Source of the DNA: Saccharothrix algeriensis
Lineage (GTDB): Bacteria; Actinomycetota; Actinomycetes; Mycobacteriales; Pseudonocardiaceae
Assembly: GCF_016907655.1 (NCBI RefSeq)
Contig: NZ_JAFBCL010000001.1
Span: 2,886,001-2,950,000, forward strand
Length of the DNA stretch: 64,000 bases
Direction of reading: 5' to 3'
Positions 27,147 to 36,353 of this stretch are shown here, one piece after another (the first letter of the stretch is position 1; each line of letters opens with the position of its first letter). Position numbers and translations under genes: made by a program. The notes beneath the pieces are model-generated. The model was not told the origin of the DNA and searched no databases. It saw nothing but the letters and a program-made list of their open reading frames with translations.

Positions 27147-28187
27147 GTGCCGCGCGAGCCGAAGAGCGTGGTCGACCGTGGCGCCGCCTGCCTGCTGGGC
27201 GGCGCCCTGGGTGATGCCCTGGGCGCGCCCGTCCAGTACTCGGGCTGGACGGACATCCAACGAGACCACGGCCCCGAGGGTGTTCTGGAACCGCCGCGTC
27301 CCGCTCTGGTGACCGACGACACCCAGCTCACCCTGTTCACCGCCGACGGCTACCTGCGCGCCTGGGTGCGCGGCCGGAACACCGGCGTGTGGGAGCCGGT
27401 GGAGACGGTGTGGCAGAGCTACCGGCACTGGCTGGTGACGCAGCAGGTGGCCGCGCCCGAGCCCGGGTGGACGGGGCTGGTCGCCGACGAGCGGCTGTAC
27501 TCCAGCCGGTCGCCGGGCCTGACGTGCCTGCGCGCGCTCGCGGCCGACAGCCCGCCGACCCCGGAGGACCCGCACAACGAGTCGTCCGGGTGCAACGGTG
27601 TGACCAGGACCGCGCCGGCGGGTTTCGCGCCGAGCGCGGACATCGCCTACGACCTGGGCTGCCGGTTCGCCGCGCTCACCCACGGCGGCACCGGCGGCTG
27701 GGTGGCCGGGGGCGCGTTCGCGCTGCTCATCCACCTGATCGCGGTGCGCGGGCGGCCGTTGCGGGAGGCGGTGGACCAGGTCATCGGGCGGGTGCTGCGC
27801 GACGACCCGTACACGGCGAACTCGCTCAACCGGGCCGTGGTGTTCGCCGAGGAGCACCGGGCGCTGGGCTTCGAGTCGGTGCGCGTCGACCGGCTGGGCA
27901 GCGGGTGGACCGGGCCGGAGGCGCTGGCCATCGCCGTGCACACCGCGCTGGTGTACCCGCGCCGGTCGGAGTTCGTGGACGCCCTGCGGGCGGCGGCGAA
28001 CCACTCCGGCGGCAGCGACGCGACGGCGGCGCTCACCGGCAACGTCCTGGGCGCGCTGCACGGGACGGCGGCGCTGCCCAGGGACTGGCTGGCGGGGCTG
28101 GAGCTGGTGGACCTGCTGACCCGGCTGGGCCACGACCTGGGGCACTCCGTGGTGGGCGAGGAGTTCGACCACCGGCGCTACGAGTGA
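27147..28187 (+). CDS. ADP-ribosylglycohydrolase (DraG-like) with altered metal motif
   Basis: All-helical ADP-ribosylglycohydrolase fold, 346 aa; GGALGDALGAP at the N-terminus and the metal-binding VTDDTQLTLF are intact. The second metal motif, usually DSDST, reads GSDAT (in NHSGGSDATAALTGN), so the first Asp ligand is Gly and the Ser is Ala. It may be catalytically weakened or have another substrate. GTG start after GCAGGAGGG. Divergent from the AfsR-type gene across 182 nt. Confidence 0.85.
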   Translation: MPREPKSVVDRGAACLLGGALGDALGAPVQYSGWTDIQRDHGPEGVLEPPRPALVTDDTQLTLFTADGYLRAWVRGRNTGVWEPVETVWQSYRHWLVTQQVAAPEPGWTGLVADERLYSSRSPGLTCLRALAADSPPTPEDPHNESSGCNGVTRTAPAGFAPSADIAYDLGCRFAALTHGGTGGWVAGGAFALLIHLIAVRGRPLREAVDQVIGRVLRDDPYTANSLNRAVVFAEEHRALGFESVRVDRLGSGWTGPEALAIAVHTALVYPRRSEFVDALRAAANHSGGSDATAALTGNVLGALHGTAALPRDWLAGLELVDLLTRLGHDLGHSVVGEEFDHRRYE

Positions 28188-28591
28188 CCGGGGCGCCGCC
28201 GGGACCCGATCACCGGGCGCGGCGCCCGGGCTTGGCAGACGGCCTCGGCCGCACGATCCCGAATTCGTGCGACCGAAGCCGGCTCTCCGCGCGGTCGGCG
28301 CCGGGGTGCGCCCCGAGCGCGGCACCCGGCTGACCTGCGCAGAGCGGGTAACCCGTACCAGTAACCGTAGCAGGACGCGTGCGGGTCATCACACCCGGCC
28401 CACGTCCACGGCGACGCGGAGCGCCGGAACCGGGCGGCGGCCCGGTTCCGCACCGGGGGCGCGGCGCCGCGGCGGCGGGCCGCCGACCCGCTGGGCGCCC
28501 GCTGTCGCCCACCTGTCGACTTCCTGTGGATCGCGGCGGCCGGGGCCGGCCGGGTTCGACCGCCGGCCGGCGGGTGGCGCACCATGGGCGG
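28188..28591. other. Gap without a recognised gene
   Basis: About 400 nt of GC-rich DNA upstream of the two-component operon. A near-loopless palindrome with arms CCGGGCGC/GCGCCCGG lies at 28213-28229, 26 nt after the ADP-ribosylglycohydrolase stop. No other structured element or gene is supported. Confidence 0.5.
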
Positions 28592-29290
28592 GTGGACAAG
28601 GCCAATGCGGTTCGACTGCTCGTCGTGGACGACGAGCCCCACATCGCGGACCTGGTCGCGACCGTCGCCCGGTACGAGGGCTGGCAGGCCGCCACGGCGG
28701 GCAGCGGCGAGGCCGCGCTGGAGGCCGCGGCCGAGTTCCACCCGGACATCGTGGTGCTCGACCTGATGCTGCCCGACCTCGACGGGTTCACCGTGCTGGA
28801 CCGGCTGCGGTCGACCGGCGCGATGGTGCCGGTGGTGTTCCTCACCGCCCGCGACGCCACGGCCGACCGCGTGGCGGGCCTCACCCGGGGCGGCGACGAC
28901 TACCTGGTCAAGCCGTTCTCGGTGGAGGAGCTGATGGCGCGGCTGCGGGCCGTGCTGCGGCGCAGCACCGGGCCGCAGTGGAAGCGGTCCGTTCTCAAGG
29001 TGTCGGACCTGGCCCTGGACGAGGACACCCGCGAGGTCCGGCGGGGCGGCAGGCTGGCCACCCTCACGCCCACCGAGTACGAGCTGCTGCGCTACCTGAT
29101 GCGCCGCTCGCCGGCGGTGCTGACCAAGGCCCAGATCCTCGACCACGTGTGGGAGTACGACTTCGGCGGCCGGTCCAACGTCGTGGAGCTGGTCATCTCG
29201 CACCTGCGGCGCAAGCTGGACGACGGCCACGAGCCGCTGATCCACACCGTGCGCGGCGTCGGGTACGCGCTGCGCAAGGCGCCCGACTGA
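28592..29290 (+). CDS. OmpR/PhoB-family response regulator
   Basis: Two-component response regulator, 232 aa. Receiver domain residues about 7-120 with acidic pair Asp13/Asp14, phospho-acceptor Asp57 in VVLDLMLPD and Lys in LVKPFSVEEL; winged-helix effector domain about 135-228 ending in HTVRGVGYALRK. GTG start at 28592; the site before it is weak. The stop overlaps the sensor kinase (TGATG), so both are cotranslated. Confidence 0.92.
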   Translation: MDKANAVRLLVVDDEPHIADLVATVARYEGWQAATAGSGEAALEAAAEFHPDIVVLDLMLPDLDGFTVLDRLRSTGAMVPVVFLTARDATADRVAGLTRGGDDYLVKPFSVEELMARLRAVLRRSTGPQWKRSVLKVSDLALDEDTREVRRGGRLATLTPTEYELLRYLMRRSPAVLTKAQILDHVWEYDFGGRSNVVELVISHLRRKLDDGHEPLIHTVRGVGYALRKAPD

Positions 29291-30789
29291 TGGCCGCACC
29301 GCCGATGGCGCCCGGGTCGCCGGCGCCGAGCCCGCCGGCGCCGCGGCCGGGCGCCCCCGCGCCGCGGTGGAGCGGGCTGCTCGGCCGCCGGTGGCTGCGG
29401 CTGCGGCTGGGCACGCGGCTCGCCCTGGGCCTGGGCGCGCTGGCGCTGGGCGTGTTCGCGGTGGTCGGCACGGTGATGGTGACCAACATGGAGGGTTACC
29501 TGGAGCGCAAGCTCGACGAGCAGATGAAGCTGACGCAGGTCGAGCTGGAGAAGGACATCGAGAAGTACGGCCGCCTGCACAAGGGGGTCTACGGCTGGTT
29601 CGCCGCCGTGTACGAGGTGCGGGACGGCCGGGCCACCCTCCGCCCGGCGGCCGACCTGCCGCCCGAGGGCGGCGGCCAGCTGGCCCGGGTCGCGGAGGCC
29701 GTGCGGGGCGACCAGCCGCAGTTCCGCACCGCGTACCTGGAGGGCAGCGGCACGTACCGGCTGCGCGGCTGCCCGGTCGGCGGCGGGGTGGTGCTGGTCA
29801 GCGCCGCCCCGATGGACGACATCACCACCACCGTGCGGCAGCTGGTGATGGTGGTGGTGGCGACGTTCGTGCTGGCGCTGGTCGCGTTCGTGGTGATCGG
29901 CCGGGCGGTGCTGCGGCGCGGGCTCCAGCCGCTGAGCGACATGGCGAAGACCGCGCACGACATCACCTCGCACGACCTCACCGACTCGGCCAGGCTGGCG
30001 GTGCGCGCGGAGGGCGGCAGCGGCGGCGTCGAGGTCGAGGAGCTGCGGACCGCGTTCAACACCATGCTGGAGCACATCGACTCGTCGCTGGCCGCGCGCA
30101 CGGCGGCCGAGCAGCGGCTGCGGCGGTTCATCGCCGACGCCTCGCACGAGCTGCGCACCCCGCTGACGTCGATCCGGGGCTACGCCGACCTGTTCCGCTA
30201 CGCGGCGGCGAACGCGCCGGAGGAGCGCGAGGCGCACCTGGAGAAGCTGCGCTCGGAGGCGGCGCGGATGAGCGTGCTGCTGGACGACCTGCTGCTGCTG
30301 GCGCGCCTGGACTCGGCCGAGACGGAGACGCCGCTGCGGCCGTCGCACGGCGACCTGGCGGAGCTGGTGCGCGAGTCGGCCGACGCGTTCCGGGCCGCCC
30401 GCCCGGACCACCCGCTGACCGTCGACACCGGCCCGGAGCCGGTGCGGCTGCGGTTCGACCCGATGCGGCTGCGGCAGGTGGTGGACAACCTGCTCGCCAA
30501 CGCGGCCATCCACACCCCGCCGGGCACGCCGGTGGCGCTGTCGGTGGCCGCCGAGGGGCGGCACGCCGTCATCCGGGTGAGCGATTCCGGTCCCGGCATC
30601 CCGGCGGCCGACCAGGCGCGCATCTTCGACCGCTTCTACCGGGTGGACAACTCCCGCACCCGCGACCGGGGCGGCAGCGGCCTCGGCCTGGCCGTCGCGC
30701 ACTCCCTGGTCGCCGCGCACGGCGGGACCATCGAGCTGGCCAGCCGGCCGGGTTCCACGGTGTTCACCACCCGCATCCCCAGGAGCTGA
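29290..30789 (+). CDS. Two-component sensor histidine kinase
   Basis: Membrane sensor kinase of 499 aa. After a Pro/Ala-rich cytoplasmic tail come two helices (about residues 45-70 and 190-215) flanking an extracellular sensor of about 120 residues, then a HAMP domain, the H-box DASHELRTPLTS with His286, the N-box VVDNLLANAAIH and G-boxes DSGPGIP and GGSGLGLAVAH. Signal unknown; resembles the TrcS/MprB-like actinobacterial kinases. Paired with the response regulator just upstream. Confidence 0.92.
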   Translation: MAAPPMAPGSPAPSPPAPRPGAPAPRWSGLLGRRWLRLRLGTRLALGLGALALGVFAVVGTVMVTNMEGYLERKLDEQMKLTQVELEKDIEKYGRLHKGVYGWFAAVYEVRDGRATLRPAADLPPEGGGQLARVAEAVRGDQPQFRTAYLEGSGTYRLRGCPVGGGVVLVSAAPMDDITTTVRQLVMVVVATFVLALVAFVVIGRAVLRRGLQPLSDMAKTAHDITSHDLTDSARLAVRAEGGSGGVEVEELRTAFNTMLEHIDSSLAARTAAEQRLRRFIADASHELRTPLTSIRGYADLFRYAAANAPEEREAHLEKLRSEAARMSVLLDDLLLLARLDSAETETPLRPSHGDLAELVRESADAFRAARPDHPLTVDTGPEPVRLRFDPMRLRQVVDNLLANAAIHTPPGTPVALSVAAEGRHAVIRVSDSGPGIPAADQARIFDRFYRVDNSRTRDRGGSGLGLAVAHSLVAAHGGTIELASRPGSTVFTTRIPRS

Positions 30790-30801
30790 CGCTTCGGCTT
30801 C

Positions 30802-30825
30802 CCGGCCGGCGCGATCGCCGGCCGG
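30802..30825 (+). terminator. Terminator hairpin after the two-component operon
   Basis: A 10-bp perfect stem CCGGCCGGCG with a CGAT tetraloop begins 13 nt after the kinase stop. No T-tract follows, as usual in actinomycetes. Confidence 0.65.
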
Positions 30826-31011
30826 CGGCTAGGCGGTTCCCCCGCGCGGGGCGCCGAGCCGCCATTCGACGCAGTGGAATTCCCTGCGAACCGAGCAGTA
30901 CTCGACGGGCACGTCCCGGATCCGCCACATGACCGGGCATCGGCGTCCGGTCACGCCCGGACCGCACGCCGACCCTGCGCCGGTGTGCCCGACCGAGAGA
31001 AGACACCGACG

Positions 31012-32649
31012 ATGCATCGCACACGCAGACCGGCGCTCGCGGCGCTCGCGCTCGCGCTCGCCGCGTCCGTCACCCAGGCGGTCTCCCCTGCCACCGCCGC
31101 CCCCGTTGCCCCCGCACCGTCCAAGTGCGGCCCGATGGACGTCTCCTTCGTGGTCGACGACACCGGCAGCATGGGCGGCGCGATCGCCAACCTGAAGACC
31201 GGCATCAACCAGATCGCCCAGGTGGTCGAGGACCTGTCCGGGTTCGACTACCGGCTGAGCCTGGTGCGGTTCAAGGACAACATCACGGTCGTCAACAACT
31301 TCGCGCCCGGCAACAAGAACGCCGTCGCCGCGAGCGTGAACGCCCTCGCCGCGGGCGGCGGCAACGGCGAGCCCGAGGCGTCCGACGAGGCGCTCAACAC
31401 GGTGGTCAACAACCTGCCCGCGGCGGGCCGCCCGCAGAACGCCGACTTCTCCGTCGGCTGGCGGTCGAACGCGACCAAGCTGGCGGTGCTGATCACCGAC
31501 GCCCGGCCGGGCGGGTTCGACGACGTCTACGACACCACGACCAACACCGACCTGAACAACGCGGCGCTGCGGGCCAACCAGGCGCTCGGCAACGGCATCA
31601 AGATCTCGTCGGTCTACGTGCCCACGTCGACCACCTTCAACAACCCGATCATCCCGATCATGCAGAACTACGCCACCACGACCGGCGGCCTGTTCACCCA
31701 GGCGCAGGCCAACGGCTCGGGCGTGAGCACGGCGATCGTGAACTTCCTGCGCGACTGCAAGCGCAGCGACGTGTTCATCCGCGACCAGGTGGCCGACACC
31801 GGTGTCGAGCCGAACGGCAACTCGCTGTTCTGGAACAGCCCGGACATCAAGGTCTGCCCGACCACCGCGGACTGCGGGCCGGGCGGCATCCAGCCGGTCG
31901 TGGGCGCGCTGAACTACATCCACGTGCGGCTCAACAACCCCGGCCCGTACGGCGGCGGGGACTCGTCGGGCACGCTGAAGGTCTACCGCACCACGCCGGG
32001 CGGTTCCACGAACTGGCACCCGGTGACCAACGGCGACTGGACGTTCATCGGCCAGAAGAGCCTCACCGTGCCCACCGGCGGCACGACGGTGGCGAAGATC
32101 CCGTGGAAGCCCGTCCCCGGTCCGGGCCACTTCTGCCTGCTGGCGCGCTGGGTGTCGGCGAGCGACCCGATGGGCTACCCGGAGGTCTCCGACACGGCGC
32201 TCAACACCAAGCGCAACAACAACGTGGCGTGGCGCAACTTCCAGACCATCCGCGTGAAGCCGCTGAGCCCCGGCAGGTCCTGGTTCGCCGTGGGCAACGC
32301 CACCGAGCGCGAGATCAAGACCGACCTGGTCATCACCAGCCCGGACCGCCCGCTGGTCGGCAGCGGCCGGGTGGTCATCGACCTGGGCCCGCGCCTGTTC
32401 GAGCTGTGGCGCCAGTCCGGCGGCCACGCCGAGGGCATCAAGCAGGTGGGTGAGACCAGCGTCGAGGTGGCGGACCCGAAGCGGGCGGCCCTCGTCGGCC
32501 TGCCCATCAGGCCGGGCGAGCGCTTCACCACCGAACTGACCTTCGTGGGCGGCGCCGAGCCCGGTGAGTTCGTCCAGCACATCGTGCAGCACGTGGACGG
32601 CGAGGACATCGGCGGCGTCGGCTACGGCATCACCGTCGACAAGGAGTAA
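31012..32649 (+). CDS. Secreted von Willebrand factor A domain protein
   Basis: Exported protein of 545 aa: basic N-terminus and hydrophobic segment with likely cleavage after TAAPVA (about residue 37). The VWA domain (about residues 43-250) keeps the metal-ion-dependent adhesion site DDTGSMGG. The second half is beta-rich, with Trp/Pro-rich stretches resembling a carbohydrate- or surface-binding region; no sorting signal or transmembrane anchor is seen. Function unknown; VWA proteins mediate metal-dependent protein contacts. It stands alone, followed 76 nt later by type 1 repeat hairpins. Confidence 0.85.
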   Translation: MHRTRRPALAALALALAASVTQAVSPATAAPVAPAPSKCGPMDVSFVVDDTGSMGGAIANLKTGINQIAQVVEDLSGFDYRLSLVRFKDNITVVNNFAPGNKNAVAASVNALAAGGGNGEPEASDEALNTVVNNLPAAGRPQNADFSVGWRSNATKLAVLITDARPGGFDDVYDTTTNTDLNNAALRANQALGNGIKISSVYVPTSTTFNNPIIPIMQNYATTTGGLFTQAQANGSGVSTAIVNFLRDCKRSDVFIRDQVADTGVEPNGNSLFWNSPDIKVCPTTADCGPGGIQPVVGALNYIHVRLNNPGPYGGGDSSGTLKVYRTTPGGSTNWHPVTNGDWTFIGQKSLTVPTGGTTVAKIPWKPVPGPGHFCLLARWVSASDPMGYPEVSDTALNTKRNNNVAWRNFQTIRVKPLSPGRSWFAVGNATEREIKTDLVITSPDRPLVGSGRVVIDLGPRLFELWRQSGGHAEGIKQVGETSVEVADPKRAALVGLPIRPGERFTTELTFVGGAEPGEFVQHIVQHVDGEDIGGVGYGITVDKE

Positions 32650-32724
32650 CCCCGCGAGCCGCCGACTCCCCAGCGGCCAAGCCGCCGCCTGCGAAGCAGC
32701 GGCCATCAGACACAGCGAGGCCGC

Positions 32725-32797
32725 GTCGGTGGTTCGTGGCGCGGGTCTTGCCGATCACGCCCTTCGATCGGCAAGACCCGCCCCGCGAGCCGCCGAC
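32725..32797 (+). repeat. Long-hairpin repeat, type 1, copy 3
   Basis: Arms 32725-32756 and 32766-32797, loop ACGCCCTTC. The upper stem is GGGTCTTGCCGATC, unrelated to the 23.7-kb stem but fully self-paired. C:C mismatch at position 16; three further differences are U:G wobbles when read as + strand RNA. Confidence 0.88.
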
Positions 32798-32855
32798 TTC
32801 CCAGCGGCCGAGCCGCCGCCTGCGAAGCAGCGGCCATCCAACACAGCGAGGCCGC

Positions 32856-32928
32856 GTCGGTGGTTCGTGGCGCGGTTGTCGTCGATCACGCTTTTCGATC
32901 GGCGACAACCGCCCCGCGAGCCGCCGAC
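32856..32928 (+). repeat. Long-hairpin repeat, type 1, copy 4
   Basis: Arms 32856-32887 and 32897-32928, loop ACGCTTTTC. The lower stem equals copy 3 but the upper stem is CGGTTGTCG with its own complement on the other arm. C:C mismatch at position 16 is again present; four other differences are U:G wobbles. Confidence 0.88.
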
Positions 32929-32975
32929 TCCCAGGCGGCCGAGCCGCCCGACGGAGTCGGGCCATTGAACACGAG

Positions 32976-33048
32976 AGCCGGTGAGGGGACTTGAACCCCT
33001 AACCTTTCGCTTACAAGGCGAGTGCTCTGCCAATTGAGCTACACCGGC
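32976..33048 (-). tRNA. tRNA-Thr (anticodon UGU)
   Basis: A complete 73-nt cloverleaf without encoded CCA: acceptor GCCGGTG/CACCGGC, D-arm GCTCAATTGGCAGAGC, anticodon loop CTTGTAA (TGT, Thr), T-arm AGGGG-TTCAAGT-CCCCT and discriminator T. The top pair of the anticodon stem (27-43) is C-A. Just downstream of it, on the far side, lie the 131-bp repeats. Confidence 0.93.
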
Positions 33049-33328
33049 GCGGCCGACGGCCGGGAACATCGTAAGCGCCCGCACCGGGTGTCACCTGCGG
33101 CGAACGGTCTGCTCACGGTGTGCCGCCACTGCTCCATCCGGAGGTGGCGAGCCCGTCCGAGTGGGCCCCGCAGAGCATAAAACCGCTGGCCAGCACTATC
33201 AACAGTGTTCAACGCAGGGTGATCGACTCATCCTTTCTAGGTACCTCCTCCAGGCGTGGCGCATGACACAGCGATGAATGTGACACCGTCGGGCGTGGCA
33301 CAGGCAGGAGGACGACCACGAGGAGGGG

Positions 33329-34747
33329 ATGCCCGTGCGGCTGGGGCGCAGGCGGTACCGAGACCCCGGGACCACACCCGGGTTCTGGCAACCGGTGGAG
33401 GGACCGTCCCTCCCGGACGACGCGACCGTCCACCTGGTACTGGACCTCGCGCTGCGGGTCGGCGAGGTCCAGCTCGCCAGCGGCGCGAGCGCGGCCGACG
33501 TCACGGCGACCGTGACCGCCGTCGCCGAGTCCTACGGGCTGCCCCGCACCGAGGTCGACGTGATCTACACGTCGATCACCGTCTCCTGCCACCGCGGCAC
33601 CGAGGCCGCCCCGATCACGTCGCTGCGCGTGGTCCGCTCGCGCGGCCTGGACTACACGCGCCTCGCGGCCGTCGAGGACCTCATCCGGCGGATCGCGGAC
33701 AACCGGGTCGAGGCGCCCGACGCGTACGCCGAGCTGGACCGGATCACCAAGCAGCCGCACCCGTACCCGCGCTGGGTCGCCACGGCGGCGCGGGCGGGCA
33801 TGGCGGGCGGGGTGGCGTTCCTGGTCGGCGGCGGTCTGCTGCTGGCCCTGTCGGCGGCCCTGGTGACCGCGGTGATCGACCGGGTGGGCCGGGTGCTCAA
33901 CCGGCGGTCGCTGCCGTTCTTCTTCCAGCAGGTGGTGGGCGGCGCGCTGGCCTCCTCCGCCGCCCTGGCCCTGTACGCGACGAACGCGCTGCCCGGCCTG
34001 CGCCCGTCGCTGCTGGTCGCCACCGGCATCGTGGTGCTGCTGTCCGGGCTGTCGCTGGTCGGCGCGGTGCAGGACGCGATCTCCGGCTACAACGTCACGG
34101 CCGCCGGCCGCACCATGGAGATCGCCCTGCTCACCGCCGGCCTGATCACCGGCATCGCGCTCACCCTGCGCGCCGGCGTGCAGTTCGGCGTGCGGACCTC
34201 CGCGGCGGACCCGCTGCCGCCGCTGATCTCCGCCGTGCCGATGCAGTTCGCGGCGGGCGCGGCGACCTCGGCGTTCTTCGCGCTGGCCGCCTACGCCCCG
34301 CTGCGCGCCCTGCCGATCGCGGCGGCGGCCGGCGCGGTCGGCACCGCCACCTTCGGCCTGCTGTCGCTCACCGGCACGAACGCCGTCGCCTGCGCCGCGG
34401 TCGCCGCCACGGTGGTCGGCTTCGGCGGCGCGGTCGTCTCCCGCCGGCTGCGCACGCCGCCGCTGGTGGTCGCCGTGGCCGGCATGGTGCCGCTGCTGCC
34501 CGGGTGGACCGCCTACCGCGGCCTCTACCAGCTCACCGTCGACGGCGACACGGCCGGCCTGTCGACCCTCGTGCTGGCCGCCGGCACCGCGCTGGCCCTG
34601 GCCAGCGGGGTGGTGCTGGGCGAGTTCCTCGGCCGGCCGGTGCGCACCGGGTTGGGCAGACTGGAGCGGAAGCTGTCGGGACCCCGGTCGTCCGGACCAC
34701 CGCGCCCGGCCGGGCGACGGGACGGCCGGTCGTCCACCCGGACGTGA
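33329..34747 (+). CDS. Threonine/serine exporter (ThrE) family membrane protein
   Basis: Protein of 472 aa: N-terminal soluble ThrE domain (about residues 30-145, with LASGASAADV and VSCHRGTEAAPITS) and about ten membrane helices from residue 150. The family exports threonine and serine in corynebacteria. Start is uncertain: the ATG at 33329 has only 2 nt to AGGAGG, whereas the in-frame GTG at 33335 has the usual 8-nt spacing. A tRNA-Thr lies immediately upstream on the other strand, which may be coincidence. Ends 118 nt before otsA. Confidence 0.85.
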   Translation: MPVRLGRRRYRDPGTTPGFWQPVEGPSLPDDATVHLVLDLALRVGEVQLASGASAADVTATVTAVAESYGLPRTEVDVIYTSITVSCHRGTEAAPITSLRVVRSRGLDYTRLAAVEDLIRRIADNRVEAPDAYAELDRITKQPHPYPRWVATAARAGMAGGVAFLVGGGLLLALSAALVTAVIDRVGRVLNRRSLPFFFQQVVGGALASSAALALYATNALPGLRPSLLVATGIVVLLSGLSLVGAVQDAISGYNVTAAGRTMEIALLTAGLITGIALTLRAGVQFGVRTSAADPLPPLISAVPMQFAAGAATSAFFALAAYAPLRALPIAAAAGAVGTATFGLLSLTGTNAVACAAVAATVVGFGGAVVSRRLRTPPLVVAVAGMVPLLPGWTAYRGLYQLTVDGDTAGLSTLVLAAGTALALASGVVLGEFLGRPVRTGLGRLERKLSGPRSSGPPRPAGRRDGRSSTRT

Positions 34748-34864
34748 GATACGTCCAACCTGGTTGAACTCCGTGTGACGGGGATGACGGTAGGGCACCC
34801 GGAACGGGCGCTCCCGTTAACCTCGGGTGCGGGCGAGACGGATCCCCCTAGGAGGCGTTACCCG

Positions 34865-36301
34865 GTGAGCAGCATCGGCGAGAACGGCGCGGACTTCCTG
34901 GTCGTGGCCAACCGCCTGCCGGTTGACCTGGAGCGCCTGGAGGACGGCACCCAGCGCTGGAAGCACAGCCCCGGCGGCCTGGTCAGCGCGCTGGAGCCGT
35001 TCCTGCGGACGCACAGCGGCGCCTGGGTCGGCTGGCCCGGCATCGCCGACGCCGAGGTGGACGCGTTCGAGGAGGACGGCCTCCAGCTGCACCCGGTGGC
35101 GCTGAGCGCGACCGAGGTCCGCGACTACTACGAGGGCTTCTCCAACGGCACCCTGTGGCCGCTCTACCACGACGTGGTGGCGCCGCCCGCCTTCCACCGC
35201 CGGTGGTGGAACACCTACGTGCGGGTGAACCAGCGGTTCGCCGACGTGACGGCGAAGGTCGCCGCGCAGGGCGCGACCGTGTGGGTGCAGGACTACCAGC
35301 TGCAGCTGGTGCCCGCCATGCTGCGCGAGCTGCGGCCGGACCTGCGCATCGGGTTCTTCCTGCACATCCCGTTCCCGCCGGTCGAGCTGTTCATGCAGCT
35401 GCCCTGGCGCACCGAGATCATCCGCGGGCTGCTCGGCGCGGACCTGGTGGGCTTCCACCGGCCCGGCGGCGCGCAGAACTTCCTGTGGCTGGCCCGCCGG
35501 CTGGTCGGCCTGGAGCCCAGCCGGGGCGCGGTCGGCGTGCGCACCCGGCCCGGCGTGGTGCAGGTCGGCGACCGCACGGTGCGGGTGGGCGCGTTCCCGA
35601 TCTCGATCGACTCGGCCGGGCTGGACGCGCTGGCCCGGACCAAGGACGTCCAGCAGCACGCGAAGCAGATCCGCGAGGACCTCGGCAACCCGAAGAAGAT
35701 CCTGCTCGGCGTCGACCGCCTCGACTACACCAAGGGCATCGACGTCCGGCTGCGGGCGCTCTACGAGCTGATCGCCGACGGCCGGGTGGACCCGACCGAG
35801 GTGACCATGATCCAGCTCGCGACGCCCAGCCGCGAGCGGGTCGACCACTACAAGCAGATGCGCGGCGAGATCGAGCAGGCCGTCGGCCGCATCAACGGCG
35901 AGTTCTCCACCGTCGGCCACCCGGTCGTGCACTACCTGCACCAGTCGGTGGACCGCCGAGAGCTGACCGCGTTCATGTCCGCCGCCGACGTCATGGTGGT
36001 GACCCCGGTCCGGGACGGCATGAACCTGGTCTGCAAGGAGTACGTGGCCAGCCGCTACGACCTCGGCGGGGCGCTGGTGCTGTCGGAGTTCGCCGGCGCC
36101 GCGGCCGAGCTGACGAGCGCCTTCCTGGTCAACCCGCACGACCTCGACGGCGTCAAGAACGCCCTGGAAGCGGCCCTCACGCTCGATCCGGCCGAGGGCC
36201 GCCGTAGGATGCGCGCGCTGCGCCGCCAAGTCCTCACGCACGACGTCGACCGCTGGGCTCGTTCGTTCCTTGACGCCTTGGGTACGCAGACTTCGGTCTG
36301 A
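34865..36301 (+). CDS. otsA: Trehalose-6-phosphate synthase OtsA
   Basis: GT20 glycosyltransferase, 478 aa, making trehalose-6-phosphate from UDP-glucose (or another NDP-glucose) and glucose-6-phosphate. Visible are [10 protein letters not shown] at the N-terminus, [35 protein letters not shown] and the sugar-nucleotide site [18 protein letters not shown] at 34865 follows TAGGAGGCG; the upstream extension of the frame lacks homology. First gene of a two-gene trehalose operon. Confidence 0.93.
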   Translation: MSSIGENGADFLVVANRLPVDLERLEDGTQRWKHSPGGLVSALEPFLRTHSGAWVGWPGIADAEVDAFEEDGLQLHPVALSATEVRDYYEGFSNGTLWPLYHDVVAPPAFHRRWWNTYVRVNQRFADVTAKVAAQGATVWVQDYQLQLVPAMLRELRPDLRIGFFLHIPFPPVELFMQLPWRTEIIRGLLGADLVGFHRPGGAQNFLWLARRLVGLEPSRGAVGVRTRPGVVQVGDRTVRVGAFPISIDSAGLDALARTKDVQQHAKQIREDLGNPKKILLGVDRLDYTKGIDVRLRALYELIADGRVDPTEVTMIQLATPSRERVDHYKQMRGEIEQAVGRINGEFSTVGHPVVHYLHQSVDRRELTAFMSAADVMVVTPVRDGMNLVCKEYVASRYDLGGALVLSEFAGAAAELTSAFLVNPHDLDGVKNALEAALTLDPAEGRRRMRALRRQVLTHDVDRWARSFLDALGTQTSV

Positions 36302-36314
36302 ATCAGTTCAGACC
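36295..36314 (+). promoter_or_regulatory. Hairpin at the otsA stop codon
   Basis: GGTCTGAA-TCAG-TTCAGACC is an 8-bp perfect inverted repeat spanning the otsA stop codon, 40 nt before the next start. Possible mRNA processing or attenuation structure; its half-site also resembles GGTC/GACC operators. Confidence 0.5.
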
Positions 36315-36353
36315 ACGCACCCGACCTGTCCCACCGAGTCTTGAGGAGGGGCG

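Larger units (their letters stand above)
32654..32965 (+). repeat. 131-bp tandem repeat carrying type 1 hairpins
   Basis: Two full 131-bp units and a partial third begin with GCGAGCCGCCGACT at 32654, 32785 and 32916. Each full unit contains a small hairpin (CTGC-GAA-GCAG) and one long 32-nt-arm hairpin (separate entries). The same unit, in diverged form, occurs at 23.7 kb. Confidence 0.88.

Noticed and set aside
32976-33048. tRNA-Thr as an integration site of a mobile element
   Set aside because: No integrase gene or second attachment copy of the tRNA 3' end is visible nearby.
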